Shown here in pieces: positions 37,799 to 51,096 of a stretch of DNA of 64,000 nt; within the stretch, counting starts at the first letter, position 1, and every line of letters starts with the position of its first letter. Position numbers and translations under genes: made by a program. The notes below the pieces were generated by a model, which saw only the letters and a program-made list of their open reading frames with translations, was not told the origin of the DNA and did no database searches. The stretch is from Platynereis dumerilii (taxonomy: Eukaryota; Annelida; Polychaeta; Phyllodocida; Nereididae), in contig JAPTHN010000012.1 of NCBI GenBank assembly GCA_026936325.1, positions 37,644,537-37,708,536 of the forward strand, read 5' to 3'.

Positions 37799-40474
37799 AA
37801 GAACTTCCCTTGGGAAGTTCTTCTTGATATTGTACGGATTTGCACTTTTCCGCCGCGTTTTTGGTCATTTTTCAATGTTGAATAAAACATGGCCAAGGCA
37901 AGATATCAGAAAGCTACTTCAGCACAATATAGACACTAGAAATGCCCTTTGGTGTTGGGAATTACGCATCGGAATTACGCTTGACATGGGAATTACGGCC
38001 AATTTTCAATAAAAATTTCTCGCTCCGGTTCTGGGAAAAGTATTGACATACTTTTCCTCAAAATTTTTCCCCTGGATTCTCCAAAGAAATGCGCAGTGCG
38101 GAAAGGAATATCATCTCGCGCCTCCTAGAAAATTTTCGAGAAAAACGAGTTCGAAGTTTCGGCACCCCGAAATTTCAAGGGGTGGTGTCATGAAAAACCA
38201 TGATGTAGTGGTCTGAATTTCATGTCCTGCCACAAATAATGAGTACTACCGGGGTACAGTGGAAATGCAAAAGTATGGCTCCCCAGCTCCAATACTTTAG
38301 GTGCCACAGGGCCTCAAAAATCGAACTTTTGAAGGGCTGTATCTCCCTTAATATTAATCCTAGAGAAAAAACAGGACCATTTTTGAAAACCTCAGAATGT
38401 CACCTTTGCAATGATGTATAGCAATAATCCCTAGGACGTACGGTATAGAATCGCGTGAGACATTGAAAATTTCATGTCACTTTTTGGGCCTCCCAAAACC
38501 TATTTTGCCCAAAAAAACTATGAAGCTCCTCATGGATGTTCATGTATATTTTTCGTGTGGTACCCATTATGGACCTGCATAATGTCTCCAAAGCAAAATG
38601 TTCTACTTAAAATACTTTTTGCTTGAGAATTTTTTTAATTTCAAAATTGAAATGTAGATTGCTCAGCTTCTACTTGTTCAAATGTCACGAAATTAACACC
38701 AAAAAATGTGAAAAATTATGGCCTTTTATGTGCTCCAAGGGCATATACCTTATACTAATAGCCGCATCTACAAATACAATTTTATTTATTCATTTATAAC
38801 TCATGAAGTATTATTTCAAATTAAGTCCAACTAATATGGAACATTGCTTATTGTCTGCCCTATTTTCCCGTGCAAGCACATCTCCCTACCATGAATTTTA
38901 GAATCCAATTAAAACTCTTCCAATAATGTTTCAAACCCCTTAAAATTGATATGATATGTTGCTTATTTGTTGCCCTATTGTTTGCAAATAAGCACATATT
39001 TTTTCTATTACATTTATGATTAAATTATAACTTGTGAAATACTGCTGCAAATCACTTAAAACTGATATGAAATGTTGCTGACTGTTTGTCCTATGTGTGT
39101 CTAAAAGCATACCTTCCTACCTCTTATAGTTTGTCTGTGACAAGTCATTAGGGTTAGGGTTTCAACAAAGTTCATTGCTTTCAGGGTGCCATGATGAGGC
39201 CACAGTTAACCAGACTTCCAGTAACTGGATGTCACACATATCAATGCTCAAATTATTACAACAAAGCTTCACAATGCCATGTTTCCTTTCTTATGGAATG
39301 CCACAGTTCCAGGATTTGTACACAGCCGACCTTGCAAAGAACAATTCTTGTTTATTGCTATTGCTTAGATAATCTGCTCAGTAGCAAGCTAAATCAGCCT
39401 GATATTCCAGTCAAGCTTGTCATTGTATTGATATAGGCCCACATGTTGTTATGTACTGCCAGCATGCCACTTGAAACATCTGATGTTTTAAATATGTTCA
39501 AAATAACCATCATGCTACCTATTCACAAGCCCATTGCTGCTAATTATATTTTGCCCTTAATATATTCAAAGAATCAAAGTGAAACATAAGCTTACATGCT
39601 GTTTTCACAGGCCTGTTACATGGGCCTGCATACATCTGCATGTATGTATATATGTTTTATTGTATTTCTTTTTTTATACATTTCCAAGTGTGGATGAATG
39701 AATAAACTCAATGAAAAAGCAAATGTCTCATTATGTCTGCCTACAAATGTACACCACATTATTTAAGTGTGGTCCTCCAAATTCACAATTTAAGAGCATG
39801 AAGGTCAATTTTCAGAAGGCAAATAGTTCACACTCCTGGCTGCATTGTGCATGAAACTTTACTCAAACCTTTGGGAATATTGCCTTGTCTACATGTATAC
39901 ATTTCATTGATCAATTAATAAACTGTGCATCACTTGAGAGAAGTTTGGAAATTTAATGAAGATTAAATATAAATTGAGTGTTTTAAAATGGTCCGCTACT
40001 TTGATAAATCTTCTCTTTGTGAATCTTGGCTCTGTGCCAATTATCAAATTGACAGGTAAAAAGGGCCAGAAGGTGACCTCTGTGCACTCAACTGTGTTGA
40101 AAACTATGTACAGATAGGAGGTGCTAGTGGTTTTACTTGAGATATATGGATGCCTCATGTATCTGGACAAATTGCTCCATGACCAAAATGTTTCAATAGC
40201 CATGGCCTTACTGTACCATTGCCCACAAAAGCCCTCCATGCTAAGAAATGTATGATTTTGTAAGTGCCACTGTTTGTGTAGTTCCTTGCACAATTGCAAG
40301 TCAGCTCGAAGTACCAACTATGGCTCTTGGCCAACCAAAACAGACTCATCAATGCCAGGGAAAGGAATCCAACGTACGGCAACAGAAAGGAAGGGAAAGG
40401 ATCGAAAGGAAAGGAAGGGATTGGAAGGGAAGGGAAGTTCTTCCTTTAAATTGCTGTGCAATTTAGTATACTAG
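37799..40474 (+). mobile_element. Nonautonomous Helentron-like element D1
   Basis: Palindrome with arms AAGAACTTCCC and GGGAAGTTCTT (37799-37822) and tail CTTGATATTGTACGG. The body core is related to B (TAGAATCGCGTGAGACATTG near 38446). TTAGGG repeats lie at about 39149-39162. About 1.2 kb of sequence not seen in the other elements follows, then a purine stretch, GGGAAGTTCTT, hairpin AAATTGCTGTGCAATTT and ATACTAG. It is 2.68 kb, the longest uninterrupted element here. Confidence 0.7.
39186..40370. other. Segment unique to D1, possibly captured host sequence
   Basis: Lies between the usual TTAGGG/ATTGCTTTCAGGGT block and the terminal purine stretch of D1, where sister elements have only about 150-300 bp. 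It contains a T-rich stretch followed by GAATGAATAAACTCAATG (near 39700), reminiscent of a polyadenylation signal. A 137-codon minus-strand frame (39904-40317) resembles no family I recognise. Capture of flanking DNA is known for Helitrons; here it is only an inference. Confidence 0.35.
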
Positions 40475-40476
40475 TT

Positions 40477-40534
40477 ATAATCCCCCGCTCGCGAAGCGGC
40501 GGGGGATTATATTGATATTCTTCGATTACCTTTT
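40477..40534 (+). mobile_element. 5' end of A15, separated from its body by A16
   Basis: Type A palindrome 40477-40510 with loop CTCGCGAAGCG and CTTCGATTACC tail, then (TTA)n into which A16 is inserted. The body resumes at 41927 with pure (TTA)n. Confidence 0.75.
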
Positions 40535-40546
40535 ATTATTATTATT

Positions 40547-41926
40547 ATAATCCCCCGCCGCGAGCGGGGGATTATATTGATATTGTTCGTTTTATTATTA
40601 TTCTTATTCTTATTCTTATTCTTATTCAGCTCAGGAAAACTGCGATTACTTCAAAACTATTAGAGATATTGGTTTACAAGTGAAGGGTAATATGCAACTC
40701 CATTGCGCGCTACTGCTTACGAAATTTCATGATCAAATTTCATGACACTTATGAGTTATGAGCAAAATATAAAAAAAATTTCCGGCGCAGGTTTCTGAGA
40801 AACTACGCATAACTGGGACCTGCTGATTTTTTCTAAGATACCTTGACAAAGTCTCCAGTGCAGAAAGGCGTCTCGTGGAGATTTCATGAATACATTTCAA
40901 GATATGATTTTTTGAAAATTGGACATCCTGAAAATTGACTGAAATTTTTCTGAAAAACAGGGAAGGAATGCTTGTAGAAAGCTGAAAATGGGTATACTTA
41001 CAGACCTACTCTAGTGTACCAACTTCACAAAGTTACGGACCGCTCGGACAAACGGTCTCGGAGCTACGGACGTCCAAAAACCCAATTTTCAAGTGCTCAT
41101 ATCTCGGTCCCTATTTAAGCTACAGCAAAGTATCACATATCACAAGAAAGGTCTGTTTCTTAGCTTTCCAATGATGTATAGCATAATAGTATCAGACGCT
41201 CGACGTAGAATCGCGTCGGACATTGAAAATTTCATGTCACTTTTTGCGCCTAAAAAACCTTTTCGGCTCAAAAAGTCGATGAAATTCTTCATGCACGTCC
41301 ATGAATATTTTTTGTGGGATACCCATATCAGCCCTCCATATTATCCCCAAAGATCAATTACCTACATCAAATAGTTTTTCCTGGAGAATTTTTTGAATTT
41401 CAAAATTGAAATGTACATTGCTCCGCTTCTGGTTATTCGAATTTCATGAAATTAATACCAAAAGATGCGTAAAATTATGGCCTTTACTGTCCTCCAAGGA
41501 AAAACACCTCTTCTGAATAGCCAATTTCAAATAAATGATTTTATATATTCAATTATAACTCATGAACTATTGTTTCAGATCACTTAAAACTGAATGTACA
41601 TGTTGCTAATTTTTTGCCCTTTTTTGTGGTATAAGGGCATCCTCATATCTCCAATACTTTGCTGGTAAAATCAAGCTAAAAAAATTATTCACAGATGCAT
41701 GTAAGTCATATACTGTCTCACTGCCACCTTTCCCAGCAGCTGACCTTGTGCCTGCCACGACATTTCATAGGCATATGCACCAGCAAGATTACTACATTCA
41801 TACATGGTATGAAGAATTCATCATGACGGATATGAACTGGAAGGACGGAGTAAGCAGGGCAGGGGAGATAAGGGGGGGCGCGGGGGATTATCCGATATTG
41901 CCGTACGGCAATATCAGTTATACTAG
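40547..41926 (+). mobile_element. Complete nonautonomous Helentron-like element A16
   Basis: Palindrome 40547-40575, TTGTTCG tail, (TTATTC)n, core, Y2 3' module, hairpin and CTAG end. It is 1380 bp. The same sequence recurs as A17 at 44169-45548 with the same length and almost no visible difference. Confidence 0.8.
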
Positions 41927-43218
41927 TTATTATTATTATTGCAGTCAGGAAAACTGTGATTACTACAAAACTATTAAAGATCCTGTTTTACAAGTCAAGG
42001 ATAATATGCGACTCCATTGCGCGCTACTTCATACGAAATTTCATGATCAAATTTCATGATGCTTATGAGTTATGAGGAAAATATAAAAAAAATTTCCGGC
42101 GCAGGTTTCTGAGAACCTAAGCATAACTGAGACCTGTTGATTTTTTCTAAGATACCTTGACAAAGTCTCCAGTGCAGAAAGGCGTCTCGTGGAGATTTCA
42201 TGAACACATTTCAAGATATGATTTTTTGAAAAATAGACATCCCGAAAACTGACTAAAATTTTTTTGAAAAACAGGGAAGGAATGCTCTTAGAGAGCTGAA
42301 AATGGGTGCACATACAGACGTACCCCAGTGTACAAACTTCACAAAGTTACGGACCGCTCGGACAAACGGTCTTGGTGCTACGGACGCACAAAAACTCAAA
42401 CTTCAAGTGGCCATATCTCAGTCCCTATTTCAGCTACAGACTAGTTTTACATATCACAAGAAAGGTCTGTTTCTCAGCTTTCCAATGGTGTATAGCATAA
42501 TAGTGTCAGACGCGCGACGTAGAATCGCGTCAGACATTGAAAATTTCATGTCACTTTTTAGGCCCAAAAAACCTTTTCGCCTCAAAAAGTCAATGTAATT
42601 CTTCATGCACGTCACTCATTATTTTATGTGGGCTGCCCATATCAGCCCTCCATATTGTCCCCAAAGATCAATTACCGACATTAAATAGTTTGTCCTAGAG
42701 AATTTTTTGAATTTCAAAATTCAAATGTATACTGCTCAGCTTCCGGTTATTCAAATTTCATGAAATTAATACCAAAAGATGCTTAAAATTATGGCCTTTA
42801 CTGTCCTCCAAGGCCATACAGCTCATAGTAATAGCCAATTTTGCATAGATCATTTAATATAAGCCACTATAACTCCTGCATTTATGTTTCAAATCAGTTA
42901 AAAATGCAATGACATGTACCTAATTTATTGCCTGATTTTTCCATGTAGGCACATCTTCCCAACTCTTATGGTTTGCCCGCAACAAGCCATTAGGGTTAGG
43001 GTTAGGGTTTACTCAACATGCACTGCTTGCAGGGTGGTACGCTTGGCCACCACAGGAGTGTCTGGCTGGCTCTAGTGTCTGGCTGCCAAGACATTTCATA
43101 GGCATATGCTCCAGCTATGAAGGACTTGAACTGGGAGGAAGGAGTAAGCAGGGCAGGGGAGACAGGGGGGCGCGGGGGATTATCCGATATTGCCGTACGG
43201 CAATATCAGTTATACTAG
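41927..43218 (+). mobile_element. Body of A15
   Basis: (TTA)n then GCAGTCAGG, core, and a T module with TTAGGG repeats at about 42990-43010. The terminal portion carries the same CTGGCTGCCAAGACATTTCATAG-like rearrangement seen in A11. Type A hairpin and CTAG end at 43218. Confidence 0.7.
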
Positions 43219-43220
43219 TT

Positions 43221-44166
43221 ATAAATTCCCCCGTTAGGGGAATTTATATTGTTTTTGTTCGGTTTTTTTTTTCAGCATCTTATTCTTTGTTTTTTGTTCT
43301 TCTTTTTATTTTTCGTCAACATTTTGACAGGCTGTATTTCAGAAACTATTTGCAATAACTACATGAAAACAAAGGGGCATTTTGCTTTTGGTAAACAGTT
43401 TTATGGACTGTAATAATATTGTGTAATTTCCAGTTTGCTGGTAATTACGCAGCAAATTGATAAAAAATTTGTCGTCACGGTTTTAGAAGAACCAATGAGT
43501 GAAATTACACCAAAGTTTTACACAATCATCTCTAGAGATATACGCAGTGCGGAAAGGAGGCTTTTGGCAATATCTTAAAAAGTTTTTTTTATATGAATTT
43601 TTCAAATAAGGGAATTCCCGAAATTGCCACTTAAATTTTCCAAAAACTAACAAGAAATGCTCCAATCAAGCTGAAATTGCATGCAGTTACAGTCATACTA
43701 TAGTGTAACAATCCACTAGAATTTCAACTTTCTAGCGTTAACGGAATCGGCGCTATAGCACCACAAAAAGCCTGTTTTTCAAACGCCGATAACTCAGCCC
43801 CTATTAAAGCTACAGAAAAATAAAAAATACCACCAGAAAGCTCTGTTTCTTAGCTTTCACATGGTATATAGCATTCTACTGTAGCGCCGTCCGTTCAAAA
43901 TCGCGGTGGACCCTGAAAATGTTATCTCACTTTTCAGCTCCCCAAAATGCTTCTTATGGCTGGAAACACATTTTCCTGGCCATATGTCCATTTCATCGCT
44001 TCTCATACTTCACTGGCTGGACATTTTCTCTGTTGCAATAAATGCTGACCCAATTACATTTTCGTGTGAATCAGGGGATGGGGAAGGTGGAAGGGAAGGG
44101 GGCAGGGGGATGGGAGGGGGAGGGGGAATTTATCTTTGTAATTGTGCACAATTACAGGTGTACTAG
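43221..44166 (+). mobile_element. Complete nonautonomous Helentron-like element C2
   Basis: Second type C copy (946 bp): palindrome 43221-43247, T-rich run, core relative (CAAAATCGCGGTGGACCCTG), GGGGGAATTTAT, hairpin and ACTAG. The front part (to about 43520) is more diverged from C1 than the rest. Confidence 0.75.
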
Positions 44167-44168
44167 TT

Positions 44169-45548
44169 ATAATCCCCCGCCGCGAGCGGGGGATTATATT
44201 GATATTGTTCGTTTTATTATTATTCTTATTCTTATTCTTATTCTTATTCAGCTCAGGAAAACTGCGATTACTTCAAAACTATTAGAGATATTGGTTTACA
44301 AGTGAAGGGTAATATGCAACTCCATTGCGCGCTACTGCTTACGAAATTTCATGATCAAATTTCATGACACTTATGAGTTATGAGCAAAATATAAAAAAAA
44401 TTTCCGGCGCAGGTTTCTGAGAAACTACGCATAACTGGGACCTGCTGATTTTTTCTAAGATACCTTGACAAAGTCTCCAGTGCAGAAAGGCGTCTCGTGG
44501 AGATTTCATGAATACATTTCAAGATATGATTTTTTGAAAATTGGACATCCTGAAAATTGACTGAAATTTTTCTGAAAAACAGGGAAGGAATGCTTGTAGA
44601 AAGCTGAAAATGGGTATACTTACAGACCTACTCTAGTGTACCAACTTCACAAAGTTACGGACCGCTCGGACAAACGGTCTCGGAGCTACGGACGTCCAAA
44701 AACCCAATTTTCAAGTGCTCATATCTCGGTCCCTATTTAAGCTACAGCAAAGTATCACATATCACAAGAAAGGTCTGTTTCTTAGCTTTCCAATGATGTA
44801 TAGCATAATAGTATCAGACGCTCGACGTAGAATCGCGTCGGACATTGAAAATTTCATGTCACTTTTTGCGCCTAAAAAACCTTTTCGGCTCAAAAAGTCG
44901 ATGAAATTCTTCATGCACGTCCATGAATATTTTTTGTGGGATACCCATATCAGCCCTCCATATTATCCCCAAAGATCAATTACCTACATCAAATAGTTTT
45001 TCCTGGAGAATTTTTTGAATTTCAAAATTGAAATGTACATTGCTCCGCTTCTGGTTATTCGAATTTCATGAAATTAATACCAAAAGATGCGTAAAATTAT
45101 GGCCTTTACTGTCCTCCAAGGAAAAACACCTCTTCTGAATAGCCAATTTCAAATAAATGATTTTATATATTCAATTATAACTCATGAACTATTGTTTCAG
45201 ATCACTTAAAACTGAATGTACATGTTGCTAATTTTTTGCCCTTTTTTGTGGTATAAGGGCATCCTCATATCTCCAATACTTTGCTGGTAAAATCAAGCTA
45301 AAAAAATTATTCACAGATGCATGTAAGTCATATACTGTCTCACTGCCACCTTTCCCAGCAGCTGACCTTGTGCCTGCCACGACATTTCATAGGCATATGC
45401 ACCAGCAAGATTACTACATTCATACATGGTATGAAGAATTCATCATGACGGATATGAACTGGAAGGACGGAGTAAGCAGGGCAGGGGAGATAAGGGGGGG
45501 CGCGGGGGATTATCCGATATTGCCGTACGGCAATATCAGTTATACTAG
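44169..45548 (+). mobile_element. Complete nonautonomous Helentron-like element A17
   Basis: Near-identical twin of A16 in sequence and length apart from its last few units of context. Palindrome 44169-44197, (TTATTC)n, core, Y2 module, CTAG end. Confidence 0.8.
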
Positions 45549-45580
<32 letters not shown>

Positions 45581-46867
45581 CTCAGGAAAACTGTGATTAC
45601 TACAAAACTACTAAAGATCCTGTTTTACAAGTCAAGGATAATATGCGACTCCATTGCGCGCTACTTCAGACGAAATTTCATGATCAAATTTCATGACACT
45701 TATGAGTTATGAGGAAAATATAAAAAAAATTTCCGGCGCAGGTTTCTGAGAACCTAAGCATAACTGAGAGCTGTTGATTTTTTCTAAGATACCTTGACAA
45801 AGTCTCCAGTGCAGAAAGGCGTCTCGTGGAGATTTCATGAACACATTTCAAGATATGATTTTTTAAAAAATAGACATCCCGAAAACTGGCCAAAATTTTT
45901 CTGGAAAACAGGGAAGGAATGCTCGTAGAAAGCTGAAAATGGGCGTGCTTACAGACCTAGCCTAATGTACCAACTTCACAAAGTTACGGACCGCTCGGAC
46001 AAACAGTCTGTGCGCTACGGACGCACAACAACTCAAAATTCAAGTGGCCATAGCTCAGTCCCTATTGCAGCTACAGACTAGTTTCACATATCACAAGAAA
46101 GGTCTGTTTCTCAGCTTTCCAATGGTGTATAGCATAATATTGTCAGGCGCGCGGCGTAGAATCGCGTCGGACATTGAAAATTTCATGTCACTTTTTAGGC
46201 CCAAAAAACCTTTTCGGCTCAAAAAGTCAATGTAATTCTTCATGCACGTCCATCATTATTTTATGTGGGCTACCCATATCAGCCCTCAATATTGTCCCCA
46301 AACATAAATTACCTACATTAAATAGTTTGTCCTAGAGAATTTTTTTAATTTTCTAACTTCAAATATAAATTGCTCAGCTTACGGTTATTCAAATTTCATG
46401 AAATTAATACCAAAAGATGCTTAAAATTATCACCTTTACTGTCCTCCAAGGCCATACAGCTCATAGTAATAGCCAATTTTACATAGATGATTTTATATAA
46501 GCCACTATAACTCCTGCATTTATGTTTTAAATCAGATGAAAATGCAATGACATGTTCCTAATTTATTGCCTGATTTTTCCATGTATGCTCATCTCCCCAA
46601 CTCTTATGGTTTGCCTGCAACAAGCCATTAGGGTTAGGGTTAGGGTTTGCTCAACATGCACTGCTTTCAGGGTGGTACGCCTGGCCACCACAGGTGTGTC
46701 TGGCAGTCAAGATATTTGATAGGCATATGCTCCAACAACATTGCAGCGTTCATACATGCTTTTAAGAATTAATCATGAAGGACATGAATTGGAAGGGGAG
46801 AGTAAGCAGGGAAGGGGAGACAGGGGGATTATCCGATATTGCCGTACGGCAATATCAGTTATACTAG
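45549..46867 (+). mobile_element. A body without local 5' end (P4)
   Basis: Long pure (TTA)n then CAGCTCAGG, core, T module (TTAGGG repeats at about 46629-46648). The terminal region is shortened (GACAGGGGGATTATCC lacks the usual GGCGCGG), but hairpin and CTAG are intact. The 5' end is expected upstream of the window. Confidence 0.65.
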
Positions 46868-46869
46868 TT

Positions 46870-48239
46870 ATAATCCCCCGCTCGCGCAGCGGCGGGGGAT
46901 TATATTGATATTCTTCGATTACCTTTTATTATTATTATTGAGCTCAGGAAAACTGTGATTACTACAAAACTGTTAGAGATAATGTCCCAAAACCTCAAGG
47001 ACTATATGCGACTCCGTTGCGCGCTACTTCAAACGTAATTTCTTGATCAAATTTCATGATACTAACGCGTTATTGAGAAAATAAAAAATAAATTTCTGGC
47101 GACGTTTCCAGGAGAACAAAAGCAAATTGGGCTTTGCTGATTTTTTGTAATATACCTTGACAAAGTCTCCAGTGCGGAAAGGCGTCTAATCGAAATTTCA
47201 TGAATATCTTCAGAGATATGAATTTTCTAAAATTGGATGTCATGAAAATTTTCTAACATTTTTCTGGAAAACAGGGAAGGAATGCTTGTAGAAAGCTGAA
47301 AATGGGTACACTTACAGATGTACCCTAGTGTACAAACTTCACAAAGTTACGGACCGCTCGGACAAACGGTCTGTGCGCTACGGACGCACAAAAACTCAAA
47401 CTTCAAGTGGCCATAGCTCAGTCCCTATTGCAGCTACAGACTAGTTTGACATATCACAAGAAAGCTCTGTTTCTCAGCTTTCCAATGGTGTATAGCATAA
47501 TAGTGTCAGGCGCGCGGCGTAGAATCGCGTCGGACATTGAAAATTTCATGTCACTTTTTAGGCCCAAAAAAACTTTTCGGCTCAAAAAGTCAATGTAATT
47601 CTTCATGCATGTCCATCATTATTTTATGTGGGCTACCCATATCAGCCCTCCATATTGTCCCCGAACATAAATTACCTACATTAAATAGTTTGTCCTAGAG
47701 AATTTTTTTAATTTTCAAACTTCAAATATAAATTGCTCAGCTTCCGGTTATTCAAATTTCATGAAATTAATACCAAAAGATGCTTAAAATTATGGCCTTT
47801 ACTGTCCTTCAAGGCCATACAGCTCATATTAATAGCCAATTTTACATAGATGATTTTATATAAGCCACTATAACTCCTGCATTTATGTTTCAAATCAGAT
47901 GAAAATCCAATGACATGTTCCTAATTTATTGCCTGATTTTTCCATGTAGGCACATCTCCCCAACTCTTATGGTTTGCCTGCAGCAAGCCATTAGGGTTAG
48001 GGTTAGGGTTTACTCAACATGCACTGCTTGCAGGGTGGTACGCTTGGCCACCACAGGTGTGTCTGGCAGTCAAGATATTTGATAGGCATATGCTCCAACA
48101 ACATTGCAGCGTTCATACATGCTTTTAAGAATTCATCATGAAGGACATGAATTGGAAGGGGAGAGTAAGCAGGGAAGGGGAGACAGGGGGGCGCGGGGGA
48201 TTATCCGATATTGCCGTACGGCAATATCAGTTATACTAG
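46870..48239 (+). mobile_element. Complete nonautonomous Helentron-like element A18
   Basis: Palindrome 46870-46903, CTTCGATTACC tail, (TTA)n, a 5' half of the ACGCGTTATTGAG kind joined to a T-type 3' module (TTAGGG repeats at about 47991-48012), hairpin and CTAG. The same 5' half is joined to a Y2 module in P2 and in 30380-31703. Confidence 0.75.
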
Positions 48240-49570
48240 TTATTCTTATTATTATTCTTATTATTATTATTCAGCTCAGGAAAACTGCGATTACTTCAAA
48301 ACTATTAGAGATATTGCTTTACAACTGAAGGGTAATATGCAACTCCATTGCGCGCTACTGCTTACGAAATTTCATGATCAAATTTAATGACACTTATGAG
48401 TTATGAGCAAAATATAAAAAAAATTTCCGGCGCAGGTTTCTGGGAAACTACGCATAACTGGGACCTGCTGATTTTTTCTAAGATACCTTGACAAAGTCTC
48501 CAGTGCAGAAAGGCGTCTTGTGGAGATTTCATGAATACATTTCAAGATATGATTTTTTGAAAATTGGACATCCCGAAAATTGACTGAAATTTTTCTGGAA
48601 AACAGGGAAGGAATGCTTGTAGAAAGCTGAAAATGAGTATACTTACAGACCTACTCTAGTGTACCAACTTCCCAAAGTTACGGACCGCTCGGACCAACGG
48701 TCTCGGAGCTACGGACGTCCAAAAACCCAATTTTCAAGTGCTCATATCGCGGTCCCTATTTCAGCTACAGCAAAGTATCACATATCACAAGAAAGGTCTG
48801 TTTCTTAGCTTTCCAATGATGTATAGCATAATAGTGTCAGACGCTCGACGTAGAATCGCGTCGGACATTGAAAATTTCATGTCACTTTTTGCGCCTAAAA
48901 AACCTTTTCGGCTCAAAAAGTCGATGAAATTCTTCATGCACGTCCATGAATATTTTATGTGGGATACCCATATCAGCCCTCCATATTATCCCCAAAGATC
49001 AATTACCTACATCAAATAGTTTTTCCTGGAGAATTTTTTGAATTTCAAAATTGAAATGTACATTGCTCCGCTTCTGGTTATTCGAATTTCATGAAATTAA
49101 TACCAAAAGATGCGTAAAATTATGGCCTTTACTGTCCTCCAAGGAAAAACACCTCTTCTGAATAGCCAATTTCAAATAAATGCTTTTATATATTCAATTA
49201 TAACTCATGAACTATTGTTTCAGATCACTTAAAACTGAATGTACATGTTGCTAATTTTTTGCCCTTCTTTGTGGTATAAGGGCATCCTCATATCTCCAAT
49301 ACTTTGCTGGTAAAATAAAGCTAAAAAAATTATTCGCAGATGCATGTAAGTCATATACTGTCTCACTGCCACCTTTCCCAGCAGCTGACCTTGTGCCTGC
49401 CACGACATTTCATAGGCATATGCACCAGCAAGATTACTACATTCATACATGGTATGAAGAATTCATCATGACGGATATGAACTGGAAGGACGGAGTAAGC
49501 AGGGCAGGGGAGATAAGGGGGGCGCGGGGGATTATCCGATATTGCCGTACGGCAATATCAGTTATACTAG
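48240..49570 (+). mobile_element. A body without local 5' end (P5)
   Basis: (TTATTC/TTA)n, core and Y2 module, close to A16/A17/A20. Hairpin and CTAG end at 49570. Predicted partner upstream should have the TTGTTCG tail. Confidence 0.65.
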
Positions 49571-49572
49571 TT

Positions 49573-49625
49573 ATAATCCCCCGCCGCTTGCGGGCGGGGG
49601 ATTATATTGATATTCTTCGATTACC

Positions 49626-49662
<37 letters not shown>

Positions 49663-51091
49663 GAGCTCAGGAAAATTGTGATTACTACAAAACTATTACA
49701 GATACTACCTTACAAGTCAAGGGTAATATGCAACTCCATTGCGTGCTACTTCACACAAAATTTCATGATCAGATTTCATGACACTTATGAGTTAAGAGGA
49801 AAATAAAAAAAAAATTTCCGGCGCAGGTTTCTGAGAACCTAAGCATAACTGAGACCTGTCGATTTTTTCTAAGATACCTTGACTAAGTCTCCAGGTCTGA
49901 AAGGCGTCTTATGAAGATTTCATGAATACATTTCAAGATATGATTTTTTAAAAATTGAACATCCCGAAAATTTACAGAAAATTTTCTGAAAAACAGGGAA
50001 GGATTGCTCGTAGAAAGCTGAAAATGGGTATACTTACAGACCTACCCTAGTGTACCAACTTCACAAAGTTACGGACCACTCGGACCAACGGTCTTGGCGC
50101 TACGGACGTCCAAAAATGCAATTTTCAAGTGGCCATATCTCGGTCCCTATTTAAGCTACAACAAAGTGTTACATATCACAAGAAAGGTCTGTTTGTCAGC
50201 TTTCCAATGATGTATAGCATGATAGTGTCAGACGCGCGGCGTAGAATCGCGTCAGACATTGAAAATTTGTTGTCACTTTTTGCACCTTTCGAAAAGTTTT
50301 TGGCTTAAAATCCAATGAAGTTCTTCATCAATGTCCATGAATATTTTTTCCCTAATACCCTTGTGGGGCCTCCATACTGTCCTAAAAGGACATTTGACTA
50401 CATCAAGTGGTTTCTGCCACAGAATTTTTTGTATTTCAAAATTGAAATGCACATAGCTCAGCTTCTACTCGTTCAAATTTCATGAAATTAACTCCAAAAA
50501 ATGCATAAAATTATGACCTACGCTGAACTGCACGGGCATACAGCTCATAGTAATACTCAATTTTACAATGATGATTTTACATTTGCAATTATAACTCATG
50601 CATTAATGTTCCGAATCAATTAAAACTGAAATTACATGCCGCTTATTTTTTGCCCTATTTTGTGGTATAATCCTAGCTTACCAGTCTTTTTTCCTTTGCC
50701 TTGAAAAAAAAGTTTTAAAATAATTCACAAATGCATCTTAGTCTGCTGTCGGGGCCATTCTGCCTCACTGCCAGGTTTTGCTCCCAAGCAGCAGCATTAC
50801 GCCATGCAAAGAGCAGCATACTCAAATACGGTCAACAACAACAGGGCACAGGCTTAGGCCTATCATGACAGGGTTATAATATACATTGAAGGGAAAGGAT
50901 TTTGTAAGCGTTGGCTGATAGGGCATATGTCCTCTATTTATGCACTTAAAAACCTTAATAGTATGAGCGGACAGGCCTATTCATACAAATTATTGAAGTG
51001 AATTGAAACAGGAGAATAAGCGGGGCTAGGGTCAAACGGGGCCCGCGGGGGATTATCCGATATTGCCGTACGGCAATATCAGTTATACTAG
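49573..51091 (+). mobile_element. Complete nonautonomous Helentron-like element A19
   Basis: Palindrome 49573-49605 (loop CGCTTGCGGG), CTTCGATTACC tail, (TTA)n, core and Z 3' module (AGCGGGGCTAGGGTC). Hairpin and CTAG end at 51091. Confidence 0.75.
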
Positions 51092-51096
51092 TTATT

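Noticed and set aside
39904-40317. Minus-strand frame of 137 codons as a gene
   Set aside because: No recognised domain or signal, odd composition, and it lies in a segment found only once. Kept only as part of a possible captured segment.
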